Below are positions 33,484 through 43,898 of a stretch of 57,843 nt of DNA, piece by piece. Source of the DNA: Candidatus Hydrogenedentota bacterium (GTDB lineage: Bacteria; Hydrogenedentota; Hydrogenedentia; Hydrogenedentales; SLHB01). Within the stretch, counting starts at the first letter, position 1, and every line of letters starts with the position of its first letter. Where the stretch lies: the NCBI GenBank assembly GCA_020849535.1, contig JADLGB010000225.1, positions 1-57,843 of the forward strand, given 5' to 3'. The notes under the pieces are model-generated. The model was not told the DNA's origin and did not search any database. It saw only the letters and a list, made by a program, of their open reading frames with translations. A program made the position numbers and the translations under genes.

Positions 33484-35262
33484 TCACGGTCTCACCAACA
33501 CCACCACCCAATCCTCCGCCGGGTCGCTCGGCGGTGCGCCAAGCTCGACCGGCCCACCGCCGCTCACGCGCGTTTCCGTCCCGGCGAACTCCCCCGCGCG
33601 CGGATTGTACCAGCGTTGAACGAACTCCCCCTGCGCGCCGGACAGATCAAAGGTCCCCGTCTCCGTGGCCACAGGCAGATAGATGGCGTAGCATTCGCCT
33701 TCCTTCGCGAAGACCTGCGCCTTCACCAGATTGTGCTCTCCCTGGAATTCACTCGCCCCGGTCAGCAGCGCATCGTTGGGCTCCATCTCCCAGAACGGCA
33801 GATGCTCCTCCATGAATGTCCGCGCGTACGCCATGTAGCGCCAATGCGGCTCGTAGTTGCGGAAGTCTTCCGAATCATCTTTCTCGTTGTAGATGAACTC
33901 CAACTGGCCGCCTGACAGATAGACCGGCCAGATGTACTCGCGCCGGTGCCGGCCGGCATTTTCCGCGTTCGCATAGTCCGGGAAGAACTCATCCATACCG
34001 ATGACCTGCGGGAAGCCCGCCTCGCGCGACTGCTTGCGCCACACTTCCACGATATCCGTTTCATTCGTCTGGAACGACGTAACCTGGAAACGCGGATCGG
34101 CAAGAAACGGCGCCCACGCCTCCTCCACCTTTCCCGCGTGGTGAACCGTCACCGGGTGATCGTAGGGATCGACATCCCGGAAGTACTGCGCGCATTCCTT
34201 CACCATATCCGGCGCCAGCTCGATGTTCAGGTTGTACTCCTCGCAAAGGTTCCATTGCAGCGCGGGAAGATGCGCGAACCGCGCGACGAGTTCGCGGTAA
34301 TACAGTTTGCGCTCGACACCGAACGCGGCGTCGTCCAGCTCTCGCTTGTTGTTCTCCTCCGCCTCGTTCAACACAAAGTGCAGCAGGATGCCTTGACGCT
34401 GCGCGTGTTCGAACACAATGCCCCATTCGCGCAGCTTCGCCACATCGAAATGCAGATTGTCATTGCCCTCACCGCCCTTGCCGTCGATGGGTCCCACGTA
34501 GGGCCACACATTCTTCCCATCGCCGCCAATGTTCATGGGTAGAAAGTAGATGCTGTTCACCTTGACCGACGCCAGGTAATTCAGCGCGCCGATGATGGCT
34601 TTGCCCTTGCCGTCGCCCCAGTCGGGATCGCCCTCGCGCCAATCCGGGACGTGACTCTCGAAGCGATACTTAGCGCGCGGCGTGTTTGAAAAGCCCGCAT
34701 AGGCCAGAAAATCCTCGGGACTGTCCGTACCGCCTTTCAGCCAGTAGCCGCCATCGCGAAACTTGAGATAGTGCCCCCCGGCATATTCGAGACGCCCCCA
34801 CCGATAGAATCCCGGCGCCTCAGGGTCTTGCGCCGCGACATCGAAGGCACCCGCCGCGCCATCAAAGGCAGTGGCTTCGCCCGCCTCTGCTTCGAGGCTC
34901 ACGGCGATCTCGGGACCTTTTCGGAACTGTGCCTTGAACGCCCACTTTCCAGTCTCATCCGGCGAGAAGTACACGCGCCAGACGGATCCTGAAACGCCGC
35001 CTGCCCCGTCGCCATCGAAGAAGCCGGGCACGCTCACGCGATTGCCCGATGGGCTCGTGAACTCCACCTGAAGCCGGTAGTCCAGGAACGGATTCGGCTC
35101 GTTGTCCGTGACGGTCGCTTCAGGGCCGTCAAAGTCAATGCGCACCGGCTCCCATTTCCGCAGCGAACCCGAAACCGCGAAATCTTCCGCACCCGCTGTC
35201 CACTCCGCGACAACGAGGAACAGCGCAAACAGCCGCACCAAGGCACGCCAACCGATCATCAT
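33484..35262 (-). CDS. DUF5060 glycoside-hydrolase-like secreted protein
   Basis: 592 residues from ATG 35262 (GGAG 6 nt upstream), giving a clean signal peptide ending in AGA. ATG 35292, overlapping the GH2 stop by 4 nt, is the alternative. Residues about 30-115 (KWEPVRIDFDGPEATVTDNEPNPFLDYRLQVEFTSPSG) form the DUF5060 beta-sandwich. A TIM-barrel part follows with NLCEEYNLN (E near 345), IGMDEFFPD (E near 425) and WRYMAYARTFMEEHLPF. The end (QVFAKEGECYAIYLPVATETGTFDL... WYNPRAGEF) is the collagen-binding-like C-terminal domain usual in this group. It is probably an exported glycosidase and is coupled to the GH2 gene, so both may act on one polysaccharide. Substrate unknown. Confidence 0.85.
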   Translation of the reverse strand: MMIGWRALVRLFALFLVVAEWTAGAEDFAVSGSLRKWEPVRIDFDGPEATVTDNEPNPFLDYRLQVEFTSPSGNRVSVPGFFDGDGAGGVSGSVWRVYFSPDETGKWAFKAQFRKGPEIAVSLEAEAGEATAFDGAAGAFDVAAQDPEAPGFYRWGRLEYAGGHYLKFRDGGYWLKGGTDSPEDFLAYAGFSNTPRAKYRFESHVPDWREGDPDWGDGKGKAIIGALNYLASVKVNSIYFLPMNIGGDGKNVWPYVGPIDGKGGEGNDNLHFDVAKLREWGIVFEHAQRQGILLHFVLNEAEENNKRELDDAAFGVERKLYYRELVARFAHLPALQWNLCEEYNLNIELAPDMVKECAQYFRDVDPYDHPVTVHHAGKVEEAWAPFLADPRFQVTSFQTNETDIVEVWRKQSREAGFPQVIGMDEFFPDYANAENAGRHRREYIWPVYLSGGQLEFIYNEKDDSEDFRNYEPHWRYMAYARTFMEEHLPFWEMEPNDALLTGASEFQGEHNLVKAQVFAKEGECYAIYLPVATETGTFDLSGAQGEFVQRWYNPRAGEFAGTETRVSGGGPVELGAPPSDPAEDWVVVLVRP

Positions 35263-35288
35263 GTGGTTCTCCATAGGCTTAAAGGGGT

Positions 35289-38200
35289 TCATCCGCCGCT
35301 CGGCGCGATCGCCTCCACCTCAGCAAGCGCGACGAACGGGTCATCATTGTGGCCCGATACGGCCACGAAACGCAGCCAGCGTGTTTTCACCGGCGCCGGG
35401 AAATGGATCTCCTTCATGTCGTGTCCCGGCCCGAACTCGCCTGTGGCGATGGGGGCGCCCCAATTGCGTCCGTCCTTGGCCGCATACACGGCGTACTCGC
35501 GCGTGAACGCATTGGTCACATCTTGCCGCGGCAGACACCGCAGCCCGGAGATCGTCAGTTCGTTCGCATAAAGGATCCGCAATTCGTGAGGAAATGCGGG
35601 GACCTCCCCTTCCCAAGGCGTGTGCCAAATGGTGTCAGGATTCCCATCCACCGCGTTTTCGGGCCCAAAACCCGGCGCCGCGCTGTCGGCTTCCACCTGG
35701 GCAACAGCGGTGCTTCCAGGAGAAAGCGCCTCGCGCAACCACGCCACGTCCAGTCCGTGGTCCGGATTGAAATCAGGAGAAGCCATGTAACGAAGCACCG
35801 AACGGCGCAGCGCCGCGGCCGCTGGACGCTGCTCAAGGTCGCGCAGGATGTCCAGTGTGCATACCAGCAAGTGCCCACTTCCCACACGCGCCTCGAACAT
35901 CGCCCCGAGACGGCGGTTCTTGTTCCAATCATCGATCACTTGGAGGATGGGGTGAGAGCCGGGCTCGAGTCCATCCAACCGCATAACATACGATTGATTC
36001 AACAGGTCCCACCATTGCCAATCCGTGTAGCCATCGTTGGGGAACTCCGCGTACACCGGATGCAGCGGGTCGCACAGGATGCCCAAGTGACGGTTCTGTC
36101 CCGGAAACCACTGCGTGTTCCAGAAGATCGGCTCAAACGCGCTCTTGACCAACCGCATCGGCGCCACCTGCGTTGGCACCAACAGGACGCGCTCGCCCCG
36201 CCGCAGGGCGCGCTCCACTTCATCAGACCACGCATCGGCGATGCGCACGCCGCCTGATGAAGGCTCTTCCGAAGCATCGGGATAGACCCAGATATCCCAC
36301 GTGTTCAAGATGGGCGTGCCCGCGAGGTACACGGAAACGGTGACCTTCGCGGGAGCTTGAACGTCGGCCAACGCCACCGAAATCTCGCCCAAGGGCTGGC
36401 CGTTGCCCAGTTCAACGGCCCGCCCTGCCCAGCAGCCGGCAGCCACTTCCCGCCCGTCGGCGGTGCTCATCAGCCAGCGCGGCTGCGCGCGATCGAGTGG
36501 CGCGGCTCCATAGTGGGCGATTTCCGCCTGCGCGCTAAACGTCTCTCCTGTTGTCCACACGCGTTTATCCATCCGCAGCAGGGGCACCGTCTCGCTGCAG
36601 AAGCGGCGGAACTCATCCGGGTTCACCACGCCTTTGCTGTTCCACAGCGCATCCAGGAAACCCACCAGTGCGCTGCCCTGTCCGGGGAAATCCTGAAGCG
36701 AAAGCAATTGGAAACCGGCCGAGCCCGGCGTGCGCAGCATGCCCTCGATATCGGCCTTGTACATCAGTTCCTGCAGCTTGCCCGAGGCCCAGGCAAACGC
36801 GCCAGCCTGCTCCAGCATGCCGTTACGCTGGAGGCTGTCCCGGAATCCCTCCAGATTGCGGGGATGCAGCACGCCCGTGTACAGCGGGATTTCGCTGTAG
36901 TCGGGGTACGCGCACCACTGGCCCAGTTCGTGCGCGATGGCGGGCCGCGGACAATCCGCGAGCACGTCACGATAGTCCCACGCGGTGGAAGGCCCCAGCG
37001 GACCGCCATGCAGTCGATAGGGCGTGCTGTTCCGTGCGTGCACCACATGGAAATCGCTGATCGGCAGCTCCGGCCATCCCGAGCAAGTCGTGTAGAGCCG
37101 CCGCGGATCCTTCGCCTGCCACTGCTGCACGATATTCGTGAGGAAGGCGTCCTTGTTGGGGCCGCTGGGCTCGTTGCCCACGGCGAGCATCGCGAAAGAG
37201 GGGTGGTTGCCATACGCCTCGAGAATGCGATTCGCCTCATCGTGGATGTATTGGTCGAGATCGGGGAACTTGCCCAGGTCGGTCCACACGGGCGTCTCGA
37301 CCTGAAGCGTAATGCCTGCTTCATCCGCCGCAACAAAGGCGGCCTCGGGCGGACACCACGAGTGGAAGCGGATGTGGTTGAGGCCGTACTCGCGCGACGT
37401 CTCCATCATGCGCCGCCAAGCCGCGGTATCCATCGCGGGGTAGCCCGTAAGCGGGAAGATGCAGCATTCGAGGTTGCCCCGCACGAAGTAGGGACGTCCG
37501 TTCAAGGTGAGCTGCGCTCCGTTGCGGCCAAGGTCCCGCAATCCGAACCGCAGACGGCGTTCATCCTCGATCTTTGTGCCGCGAGACTTCGCGCGAAGCT
37601 GGACGTTCATGTCGATCAGGCGCGGGCTGTGTTCATCCCATAGCGGCGCGTCCGGACCGAACTCCAGGGAGAGTTCCGCGGCGCCGTCCGCGGAGGCCGC
37701 CATGGCGCAGCGTGTTTGCGAAGCTGCATCCCAAGCCGAGGCCGTCAGCGTGCAGGAGACCTTTCGGTCAAGATTATTGTGGATGCGCACGAGCACCTTG
37801 GCCGTGCGTTGAGCCGCATTCGGATACACGTGGACCGCGGTGATCGCCACGTGCGGCAGCGCCCGCAGTTCCATGCGCCCCACGGCGCCATTCCAGTTGG
37901 TCTGCGTGTGCTCGGTGATCGAGTGCGCGCGCAGGCCCACTTCGTACTTCACGGAATTGTCCACGCGCAGTGTCAGCGTGTGCTTGCCCGGGGCCAGCGC
38001 GTCAATGGCGTAGACATGCGGCGCGCAGAGGCTGTCCCGCATGCCTGCCGATTGCCCATCCACCCACAGGCGCGTCTCCCAGTGGCAACGCTCCAGGAAG
38101 ACCTCCAAGGGCCGGCCGGCCCAATCCTCGGGGACTACCACTTCGCGCTGGTACCAGGCGGCGCCCACGTACTCGAAGTCCCGGCTCAGATACGACCGAT

Positions 38201-38423
38201 GCGCCAGGGTGTTGGGAACGCCCTTGCCGTTCTCATCCAGGGAGCCCGGTAACCACACAGTCTCGTCAAAGGCCTGCTCCTGCCACCCGTTCGACAGTCC
38301 CAGCGACTCCGGGTCCAGACGAAACGCCCAATCACCGTCCAAGGGGATCGGGTCAGACGTCTGTCCAAACGCCACGGAACACAATATGAAAGCCGCGAAC
38401 GTTCCCCCAAAGCCTGAGCGCAT
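35289..38423 (-). CDS. Glycoside hydrolase family 2 enzyme with C-terminal carbohydrate-binding-like domain
   Basis: 1044 residues from ATG 38423 (GGAGG 9 nt upstream), giving a signal peptide MRSGFGGTFAAFILCSVAFGQ. The GH2 sugar-binding domain spans about 25-185 (DWAFRLDPESLGLSNGWQE... GAAWYQREVVVPEDWAGRPLEVFLERCHWETRLWVDG), followed by an Ig-like domain to about 290 and the TIM barrel to about 580. The acid/base is E418 in VGNEPSG; E499 in AHELGQW fits the nucleophile. A beta-rich region and a glutamine-amidotransferase-like stretch follow. The last about 130 residues (GPENAVDGNPDTIWHTPWEG... TRWLRFVA) form an F5/8 type C discoidin-like domain. An exported beta-galactosidase, glucuronidase or mannosidase type enzyme. 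It forms a two-gene operon with the DUF5060 protein. Confidence 0.92.
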   Translation of the reverse strand: MRSGFGGTFAAFILCSVAFGQTSDPIPLDGDWAFRLDPESLGLSNGWQEQAFDETVWLPGSLDENGKGVPNTLAHRSYLSRDFEYVGAAWYQREVVVPEDWAGRPLEVFLERCHWETRLWVDGQSAGMRDSLCAPHVYAIDALAPGKHTLTLRVDNSVKYEVGLRAHSITEHTQTNWNGAVGRMELRALPHVAITAVHVYPNAAQRTAKVLVRIHNNLDRKVSCTLTASAWDAASQTRCAMAASADGAAELSLEFGPDAPLWDEHSPRLIDMNVQLRAKSRGTKIEDERRLRFGLRDLGRNGAQLTLNGRPYFVRGNLECCIFPLTGYPAMDTAAWRRMMETSREYGLNHIRFHSWCPPEAAFVAADEAGITLQVETPVWTDLGKFPDLDQYIHDEANRILEAYGNHPSFAMLAVGNEPSGPNKDAFLTNIVQQWQAKDPRRLYTTCSGWPELPISDFHVVHARNSTPYRLHGGPLGPSTAWDYRDVLADCPRPAIAHELGQWCAYPDYSEIPLYTGVLHPRNLEGFRDSLQRNGMLEQAGAFAWASGKLQELMYKADIEGMLRTPGSAGFQLLSLQDFPGQGSALVGFLDALWNSKGVVNPDEFRRFCSETVPLLRMDKRVWTTGETFSAQAEIAHYGAAPLDRAQPRWLMSTADGREVAAGCWAGRAVELGNGQPLGEISVALADVQAPAKVTVSVYLAGTPILNTWDIWVYPDASEEPSSGGVRIADAWSDEVERALRRGERVLLVPTQVAPMRLVKSAFEPIFWNTQWFPGQNRHLGILCDPLHPVYAEFPNDGYTDWQWWDLLNQSYVMRLDGLEPGSHPILQVIDDWNKNRRLGAMFEARVGSGHLLVCTLDILRDLEQRPAAAALRRSVLRYMASPDFNPDHGLDVAWLREALSPGSTAVAQVEADSAAPGFGPENAVDGNPDTIWHTPWEGEVPAFPHELRILYANELTISGLRCLPRQDVTNAFTREYAVYAAKDGRNWGAPIATGEFGPGHDMKEIHFPAPVKTRWLRFVAVSGHNDDPFVALAEVEAIAPSGG

Positions 38424-38501
38424 CGCCATCATCCTCCATCGGTAGCCTCTCACTGCGCGTCTCGCGAGCACATACGCTACCATATGAGGCGCCTCGCGCG
38501 C

Positions 38502-41500
38502 TCAGGTTTCGTCGAGCACCTCCCGCACCTTCTGCGTGAGGGCGGTCGCGGTGAAGGGCTTACCTATGAACTGCCCGCCCTCGCCCAGCACTCCGCGGCG
38601 CATTATGGTGTCGTCCGTGTACCCGGACATATAGAGGACTCTAAGCGCGGGCTTGAGAGCGGTCAGCTTCTCGTACAGCTCAGGCCCGCTGATGCCCGGC
38701 ATCACGATGTCGGTGAGAATCAGCGCCACATCATCCGTGCCGCTCGCGAGCAGCGCCTCGGCCTCTTCTCCGCCAGCGGCCGAAATGACGACATATCCCG
38801 CACCTTCAAGAATGCGTTGGATCATGGGGCGAAGCGATTCGTCGTCTTCGACGAGGAGAATTGTCTCATTACCTTCTCCGATCACCTTAGGGATCGCGCC
38901 GGGCCGTTCAGGGGCCACCTCATCCACGCGGGGCAGGTAAATCTTGAAGACAGTCCCCTTACCCACTTCGCTGTAGAGCCAGATGTTGCCCCCACTTTGC
39001 TTCACGATCCCATACACGGTGGCCAGTCCTAGCCCTGTCCCCTTCCCGGTCTCCTTTGTAGTGAAGAACGGCTCGAAGACTTTGGCCTGGATTGCCGTGT
39101 CCATGCCCACCCCGGTGTCACGGACTGCCAGCAGCACATACGGCCCCGGAGTCACCGCCTGATGCTGGATGGCGTACGTTTCGTCGAGTTCCACGTTGCT
39201 GGCCTCGATGGTAAGCTGCCCGCCGGTGGGCATCGCATCGCGGGCATTGACCGCCAGGTTGATCAGCACCTGCTCGATCTGTCCAGGATCCGCCCGGATT
39301 TGCCCCACATCCTCAGGGCACACGACATCAAGCTCGATATCCTCGCCAATCAGGCGCCTGAGCATCTTCTCGATATCCGCGAGAAGCCAGGGGAGGTGCA
39401 CGATTTCGGGTTGCAGGACCTGCCGGCGGCTGAACGCGAGCAGTTGACGCGTCAGCCCCGCGGCCTTGTCTCCCGCGAACCGGATCTGCTGAATGTCTTC
39501 GTGCAGGGGTTTCCCTTTCGGGATGGATTCCAGCGCGAAATCGGCGTATCCATTGATGACGCTGAGCAGATTGTTAAAGTCGTGCGCGACGCCCCCTGCC
39601 AAGCGTCCGATACCTTCCATTTTCTGTGCCTGCAGGAACTGCTCTTCGAGCCGTTTGCGCTCGGTGATGTCGATGTTGGTGCCGAGCATTCGGGCTGGCT
39701 TCCCTTCTTCATCGAGCATTAACGTTCCCTGCACCAGGATCCATCGGTAGGAGCCGTCCTTGTGCTGGAGACGGAACTCCTGACCGTAAGGTATCTGGGG
39801 GTTCGCGAGACTGCGATTCACATTGTGCAACGCACTCTCGCGGTCATCGGGGTGAAGCCTATCCACCCATTCACTGAATGCGTCGCCGATTTCTTCTTCT
39901 GCGTAGCCCAGTTGGCGTTTACACTCCGCGGAGTAGTGCATCGCGTGGGTCCGGAGATTCCAGTCCCACAATCCCACGCTTCCGGCGCTCACGGCCCGCC
40001 GCAATCGCTCCTCGGCCTCGCGCAGCGTTTCTTCGGCCCGCTTGCGCTCGGTGATGTCCTGCTTGATCGCAACGAAACGTACGATGGCGCCTGCGTCGTC
40101 GCGGACCGGCGTAATGCTCATCTCCTCCGTATAGAGCGTGCCGTCCTTTTTGCGGTTGATAACTTCGCCCCGCCAGACGCGGCCGTCCAGAATGGTCGTC
40201 CACATGTTCTCGTAGTAGGCGTCGTCATGGGCGTCCGACTTGATCAGTTTATTTGGATTTCGGCCTATGACCTCATCAAGCGAGTATCCCGTAAGCGTGG
40301 AAAAGGCCGAATTCGCCCATTCGATGCGGCCCGTGGTGTCGGTGATCACGACGGCATTGACCGCCGCATCGATCGCGGCGCTGCGCACGTGCAGGCTTTC
40401 CTCCGCACGCTTGCGCTCCGACGCTTCCATCGCAAGAGACACCATGTTGGCCGTCGCCAGCGCATACGTTTCCTCGTCCTGCGTCCATCTGCGATGCGCG
40501 CCCGTATGCTCGTGACACAGGACGCCCTCGAGCGCCCCGCCCAGGCGGATGGCCGTATCCAGTATCGATGTAATACCCAGCGGGCGCAGGTAGGTTGCGG
40601 AGAACTCACGCGTGCGCGGGTCGTCGAGGGCATCTTCCACGGAGATGAGGTCGGATTGGGAAAGCGTCTTGAAGTAGACGGGATAGGTTTCGGCATTCAG
40701 CACCAGCCCCGAGGAGTGCCCACCGGTTTTCGCCTCGTAGAGATCCAGGCAATGAATGGCCGTGCGGTCGCGGTTGTATCGCCAGACACTCACCCGCGCC
40801 ACATCCAGGGTTCGTGCATTCGCCTCCGTGATGCGTTGAAGCGTCGCCTGCAGGTCGTCGCGCGTGGTATCGCTGCGCGCTGTCAGCGCGATCATCGAGT
40901 CCCGCTGGAGCAAGTAACGGGCCTCCTCCTCGCGCATCCTCGCCTCGGCACGTTTGCGCCACGTGATGTCGCGCTGAATGCAAAACGACAGCGGCTGTCC
41001 GCGCCAATCCGCGCTGGCAGCGCTTATTTCGACGTCGAGGATGGCGCCATCCTTCCGTCGGTGCTGCGTTTCGAAGATTGCATTGGTGGTGACGTGCAGC
41101 CTCTCAAGCAATTCCTCACGAGTCCACTGGGCGTCCCAGTCCCAAACGTGGAGCGCCTGCACCTCCTCGATACCGTACCCCAGCATCTCGGCAAATCGCT
41201 GGTTGGCTTCAAACACACGCCCTTCCCTGTCCAGCACCACGATGGCGTCCATGGACTGCTCGAAGAGGATCCGCCGACGGGTCTCCACTTGCGACAGCAA
41301 TTCTTCCGCCTGTTTACGCTTGACCTCCTTCTCCGCAAGTTCCATGGCGAGGGAAATGTCCATCGCCATCTCATCCAATAAACCCAGTTCCTCTTCATCG
41401 AAGAAGTCCGGCGTGCTCGCATACAGTGTGAAGGCCCCTCGATACGCGCCGGATACCACCAGGGGGAATGATGCGATCGATTGAAACCCATGCTCGTACG

Positions 41501-43898
41501 CATGTATTTGACACTCGGCGAGCGTTGCCTCCTGCGCGGTCAGCGAGCAGACCACGTGCTGCTGGACGTGCAGGGCCGTTCCAATGGGACACGGATCCGT
41601 GGCCCCGCTTCTCAGCATGGCTCCAGCCTTCTCCAAATATCCACTGGCGTCGCCGAAGGAAGCCGCAATGCCAATGGCGCCTTTCGCCTCGTCCAAGAGC
41701 CCGATCCACGCGAGGGGGAAACCTCCTTCTTCCACGGCGATGCGGCACGCCTTCTCAAACAGCGCTTGAGGTTCTCGGACCCGGACAATCGTCTGATTGA
41801 TCTCGCTGAGCATGGCATGGATGCGATTCAATTCCAGCACACGCCCTTCAGCGCGTTTACGCTCCGTGATATTGAGCGAGAGGATGGACAGGCCTTCCTC
41901 CACCGGCTGTATGCTGAGCGTGTACCACTCGGATGACCCGTCCGGATACGCGAACTCGTTCTCCACGGAATCCGCCACGCGCGCTTCCATGCATCGCCGC
42001 AGCGTGGCAAACATCGCGGTGGCCTCGATGCCGGGATAGCACTCCATCATGGTGCGGCCCAGTAGAAGTTCTCTGGGCTGCCGGGCGCTGCGAACGGCCA
42101 CGTCGTTGAGGTACACGTAACGCCAGTCGAACCCGACAATCTGAAAGCCCTCCTGCATGTCGTCCAGCAGGTGGTGATAGCGCGCTTGCGCCGCCCGCAA
42201 GGCCTCGGCCATCTCATAGCGTTCCTTGTACTGGCGTACGCGCTGCTGCCTCCAGATCAGCGCCATCCCTGCCCCGGCCGCCAGAATCAGCACGCTCACG
42301 AGGGCCACGTTAACCCAGAGACGCTCTCTCAAGGGCCCATCGACCTCCGCGGCATCGATCTTCGCGACCAGGTACCAGGGCGATTCGGGCACTTTGCGCA
42401 GGCAGGCAATGACGGGTGCGCTCCGATAGTCGATTCCCTCGAGGATTCCTTCACGGCTGGACACGGCCTGCACCGCGGGTATGCGCTCCAGGCTCATGGG
42501 AAAGCGAAGGGTGAGCGCGGTGCCTTTCTGCATCCGGAGTTCGTTCAGGAAGAGGGTGTCGTTCCCCTCGCGGCGGACGAGGAGCGTCTCGGCACTCTCG
42601 CTCGGCGTGGGCCAACGGTTGATGAGCGGATAAAGATACCGGCCCGGATCGATGCGCAGCATGACGAGCCCCTGCACGCCGCCCGCGCCCGCTGGATCCA
42701 GAATGGGCACGAACAGCGCGAGATAGACGCGCCCGTCTGACTCATCCCGGTAGAAGTCCCGTATGGCCACCTGACCCGGCCGCAGGGCGTCGATGGCCTG
42801 GCCCGGAGATAGTGCCGCTCCCTGCTCCGGTGCGGCGGGGATGGATACCCGTTCGACGCCTTGCGCGTCATACAGGCAGACGCGGTCGTACTCGTATGCC
42901 GACTGGACCTGCTCAAGCCACGCGCGCAGCAGCTTCGATGCTTCCGGATCGGGAGTGGATTCAAGGCAGCGCCGCACGAGCGACGCGAAGTTCGCGTTTT
43001 CGTGAAGAACGCGTGAGTCCCCCAATCGCTCGTAACGCCAATGCGCGAGTTCGTCCGCTTTGAGCGCCGCCACGCCTGCCAAGTGGCGCTCGATTTCGGC
43101 GCGATAGTGACTCTCGTGTGCGAGAAGGCTTGCACGGCCCATGGCGATGATACCCGCGGACAGCAGGATGAACACGGTCACGAGCTTCACGCCGGCATAC
43201 CGGGCGCGTGCGGGCTCCGCATCGCCGTCCGCCATCCCGCCCGGCCGCGATAGCGCCATCAAGGCCGTTCCCAACGCTACAAACGCCAGGCACGTCGATG
43301 CCGCCGGCGGAATGAAGCTCCCCCCATACAGCAACGGACTTCCATACGCATAGGCCAGCAGGAACACGAGACTCGCCGCGGTCAATGCCGCCGCGAACCA
43401 GAATGCGGCAAGCGTCCGGCGGTGTCGGTCCGTCACCTCGCGCGGCAACAGCAAGTACGACAGACACGCCAATAAGAAACACGCTGCCGTCGCCGGGGAC
43501 ATGTGCCCCAGCGGGATTCCCTCGGGCGTGTTCGCCGCTCCAAACCCCATTCGCTCGAGGGCTGGGTGTATCCCCGCGCTCGACAGCACAAGCAGCATCG
43601 CCGCGGCAAGCGCGCCCGCGGCGTTGATTCCCATGCCGGCCCAGAATGCGGCCGTGCGCCGCGCCGCGAAAGTCTTGAGAATTATGGAAATCCCAAGCAG
43701 CGCAAAGAATATCGCCGTGCTGGGCGCCATTGGAATCCTGTCCCCGCCGAAACTGGCAAGTTGCGGCATCCCAATCACCCACCCCAGCAGTGCGGTGAGG
43801 GCCGTGAGCAGCGCGACAAGCGCGCACACGAGTGACAAACGCGCATATCTCGCATACTTGAGAGTCGTGTTGCCGCCCATACTGCGCACCCCGCGCAT
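38502..43898 (-). CDS. Hybrid sensor histidine kinase/response regulator, multi-PAS, multi-GAF
   Basis: 1798 residues from ATG 43898; ATG 43880 is equally plausible. About eight membrane helices in the first 270 residues form a MASE-like sensor. A periplasmic cache-like domain (about 275-545) is closed by another helix. Then in order: PAS (about 590-700), GAF (about 715-870), PAS (about 890-1000), GAF (about 1020-1180), PAS (about 1190-1300) and PAS (about 1315-1420). A HisKA/HATPase core follows with H1439 in GGVAHDFNNLL, N-box INLAVNARDAM and G-boxes DTGVGMD and GTGLGLAT. A receiver domain has D1730 in LILTDIVMP. The H-box type (HDFNNLL) is that of family 4 kinases. It is one gene without a linked regulator, so output may pass by phosphotransfer. 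The signal is unknown. Confidence 0.93.
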   Translation of the reverse strand: MRGVRSMGGNTTLKYARYARLSLVCALVALLTALTALLGWVIGMPQLASFGGDRIPMAPSTAIFFALLGISIILKTFAARRTAAFWAGMGINAAGALAAAMLLVLSSAGIHPALERMGFGAANTPEGIPLGHMSPATAACFLLACLSYLLLPREVTDRHRRTLAAFWFAAALTAASLVFLLAYAYGSPLLYGGSFIPPAASTCLAFVALGTALMALSRPGGMADGDAEPARARYAGVKLVTVFILLSAGIIAMGRASLLAHESHYRAEIERHLAGVAALKADELAHWRYERLGDSRVLHENANFASLVRRCLESTPDPEASKLLRAWLEQVQSAYEYDRVCLYDAQGVERVSIPAAPEQGAALSPGQAIDALRPGQVAIRDFYRDESDGRVYLALFVPILDPAGAGGVQGLVMLRIDPGRYLYPLINRWPTPSESAETLLVRREGNDTLFLNELRMQKGTALTLRFPMSLERIPAVQAVSSREGILEGIDYRSAPVIACLRKVPESPWYLVAKIDAAEVDGPLRERLWVNVALVSVLILAAGAGMALIWRQQRVRQYKERYEMAEALRAAQARYHHLLDDMQEGFQIVGFDWRYVYLNDVAVRSARQPRELLLGRTMMECYPGIEATAMFATLRRCMEARVADSVENEFAYPDGSSEWYTLSIQPVEEGLSILSLNITERKRAEGRVLELNRIHAMLSEINQTIVRVREPQALFEKACRIAVEEGGFPLAWIGLLDEAKGAIGIAASFGDASGYLEKAGAMLRSGATDPCPIGTALHVQQHVVCSLTAQEATLAECQIHAYEHGFQSIASFPLVVSGAYRGAFTLYASTPDFFDEEELGLLDEMAMDISLAMELAEKEVKRKQAEELLSQVETRRRILFEQSMDAIVVLDREGRVFEANQRFAEMLGYGIEEVQALHVWDWDAQWTREELLERLHVTTNAIFETQHRRKDGAILDVEISAASADWRGQPLSFCIQRDITWRKRAEARMREEEARYLLQRDSMIALTARSDTTRDDLQATLQRITEANARTLDVARVSVWRYNRDRTAIHCLDLYEAKTGGHSSGLVLNAETYPVYFKTLSQSDLISVEDALDDPRTREFSATYLRPLGITSILDTAIRLGGALEGVLCHEHTGAHRRWTQDEETYALATANMVSLAMEASERKRAEESLHVRSAAIDAAVNAVVITDTTGRIEWANSAFSTLTGYSLDEVIGRNPNKLIKSDAHDDAYYENMWTTILDGRVWRGEVINRKKDGTLYTEEMSITPVRDDAGAIVRFVAIKQDITERKRAEETLREAEERLRRAVSAGSVGLWDWNLRTHAMHYSAECKRQLGYAEEEIGDAFSEWVDRLHPDDRESALHNVNRSLANPQIPYGQEFRLQHKDGSYRWILVQGTLMLDEEGKPARMLGTNIDITERKRLEEQFLQAQKMEGIGRLAGGVAHDFNNLLSVINGYADFALESIPKGKPLHEDIQQIRFAGDKAAGLTRQLLAFSRRQVLQPEIVHLPWLLADIEKMLRRLIGEDIELDVVCPEDVGQIRADPGQIEQVLINLAVNARDAMPTGGQLTIEASNVELDETYAIQHQAVTPGPYVLLAVRDTGVGMDTAIQAKVFEPFFTTKETGKGTGLGLATVYGIVKQSGGNIWLYSEVGKGTVFKIYLPRVDEVAPERPGAIPKVIGEGNETILLVEDDESLRPMIQRILEGAGYVVISAAGGEEAEALLASGTDDVALILTDIVMPGISGPELYEKLTALKPALRVLYMSGYTDDTIMRRGVLGEGGQFIGKPFTATALTQKVREVLDET

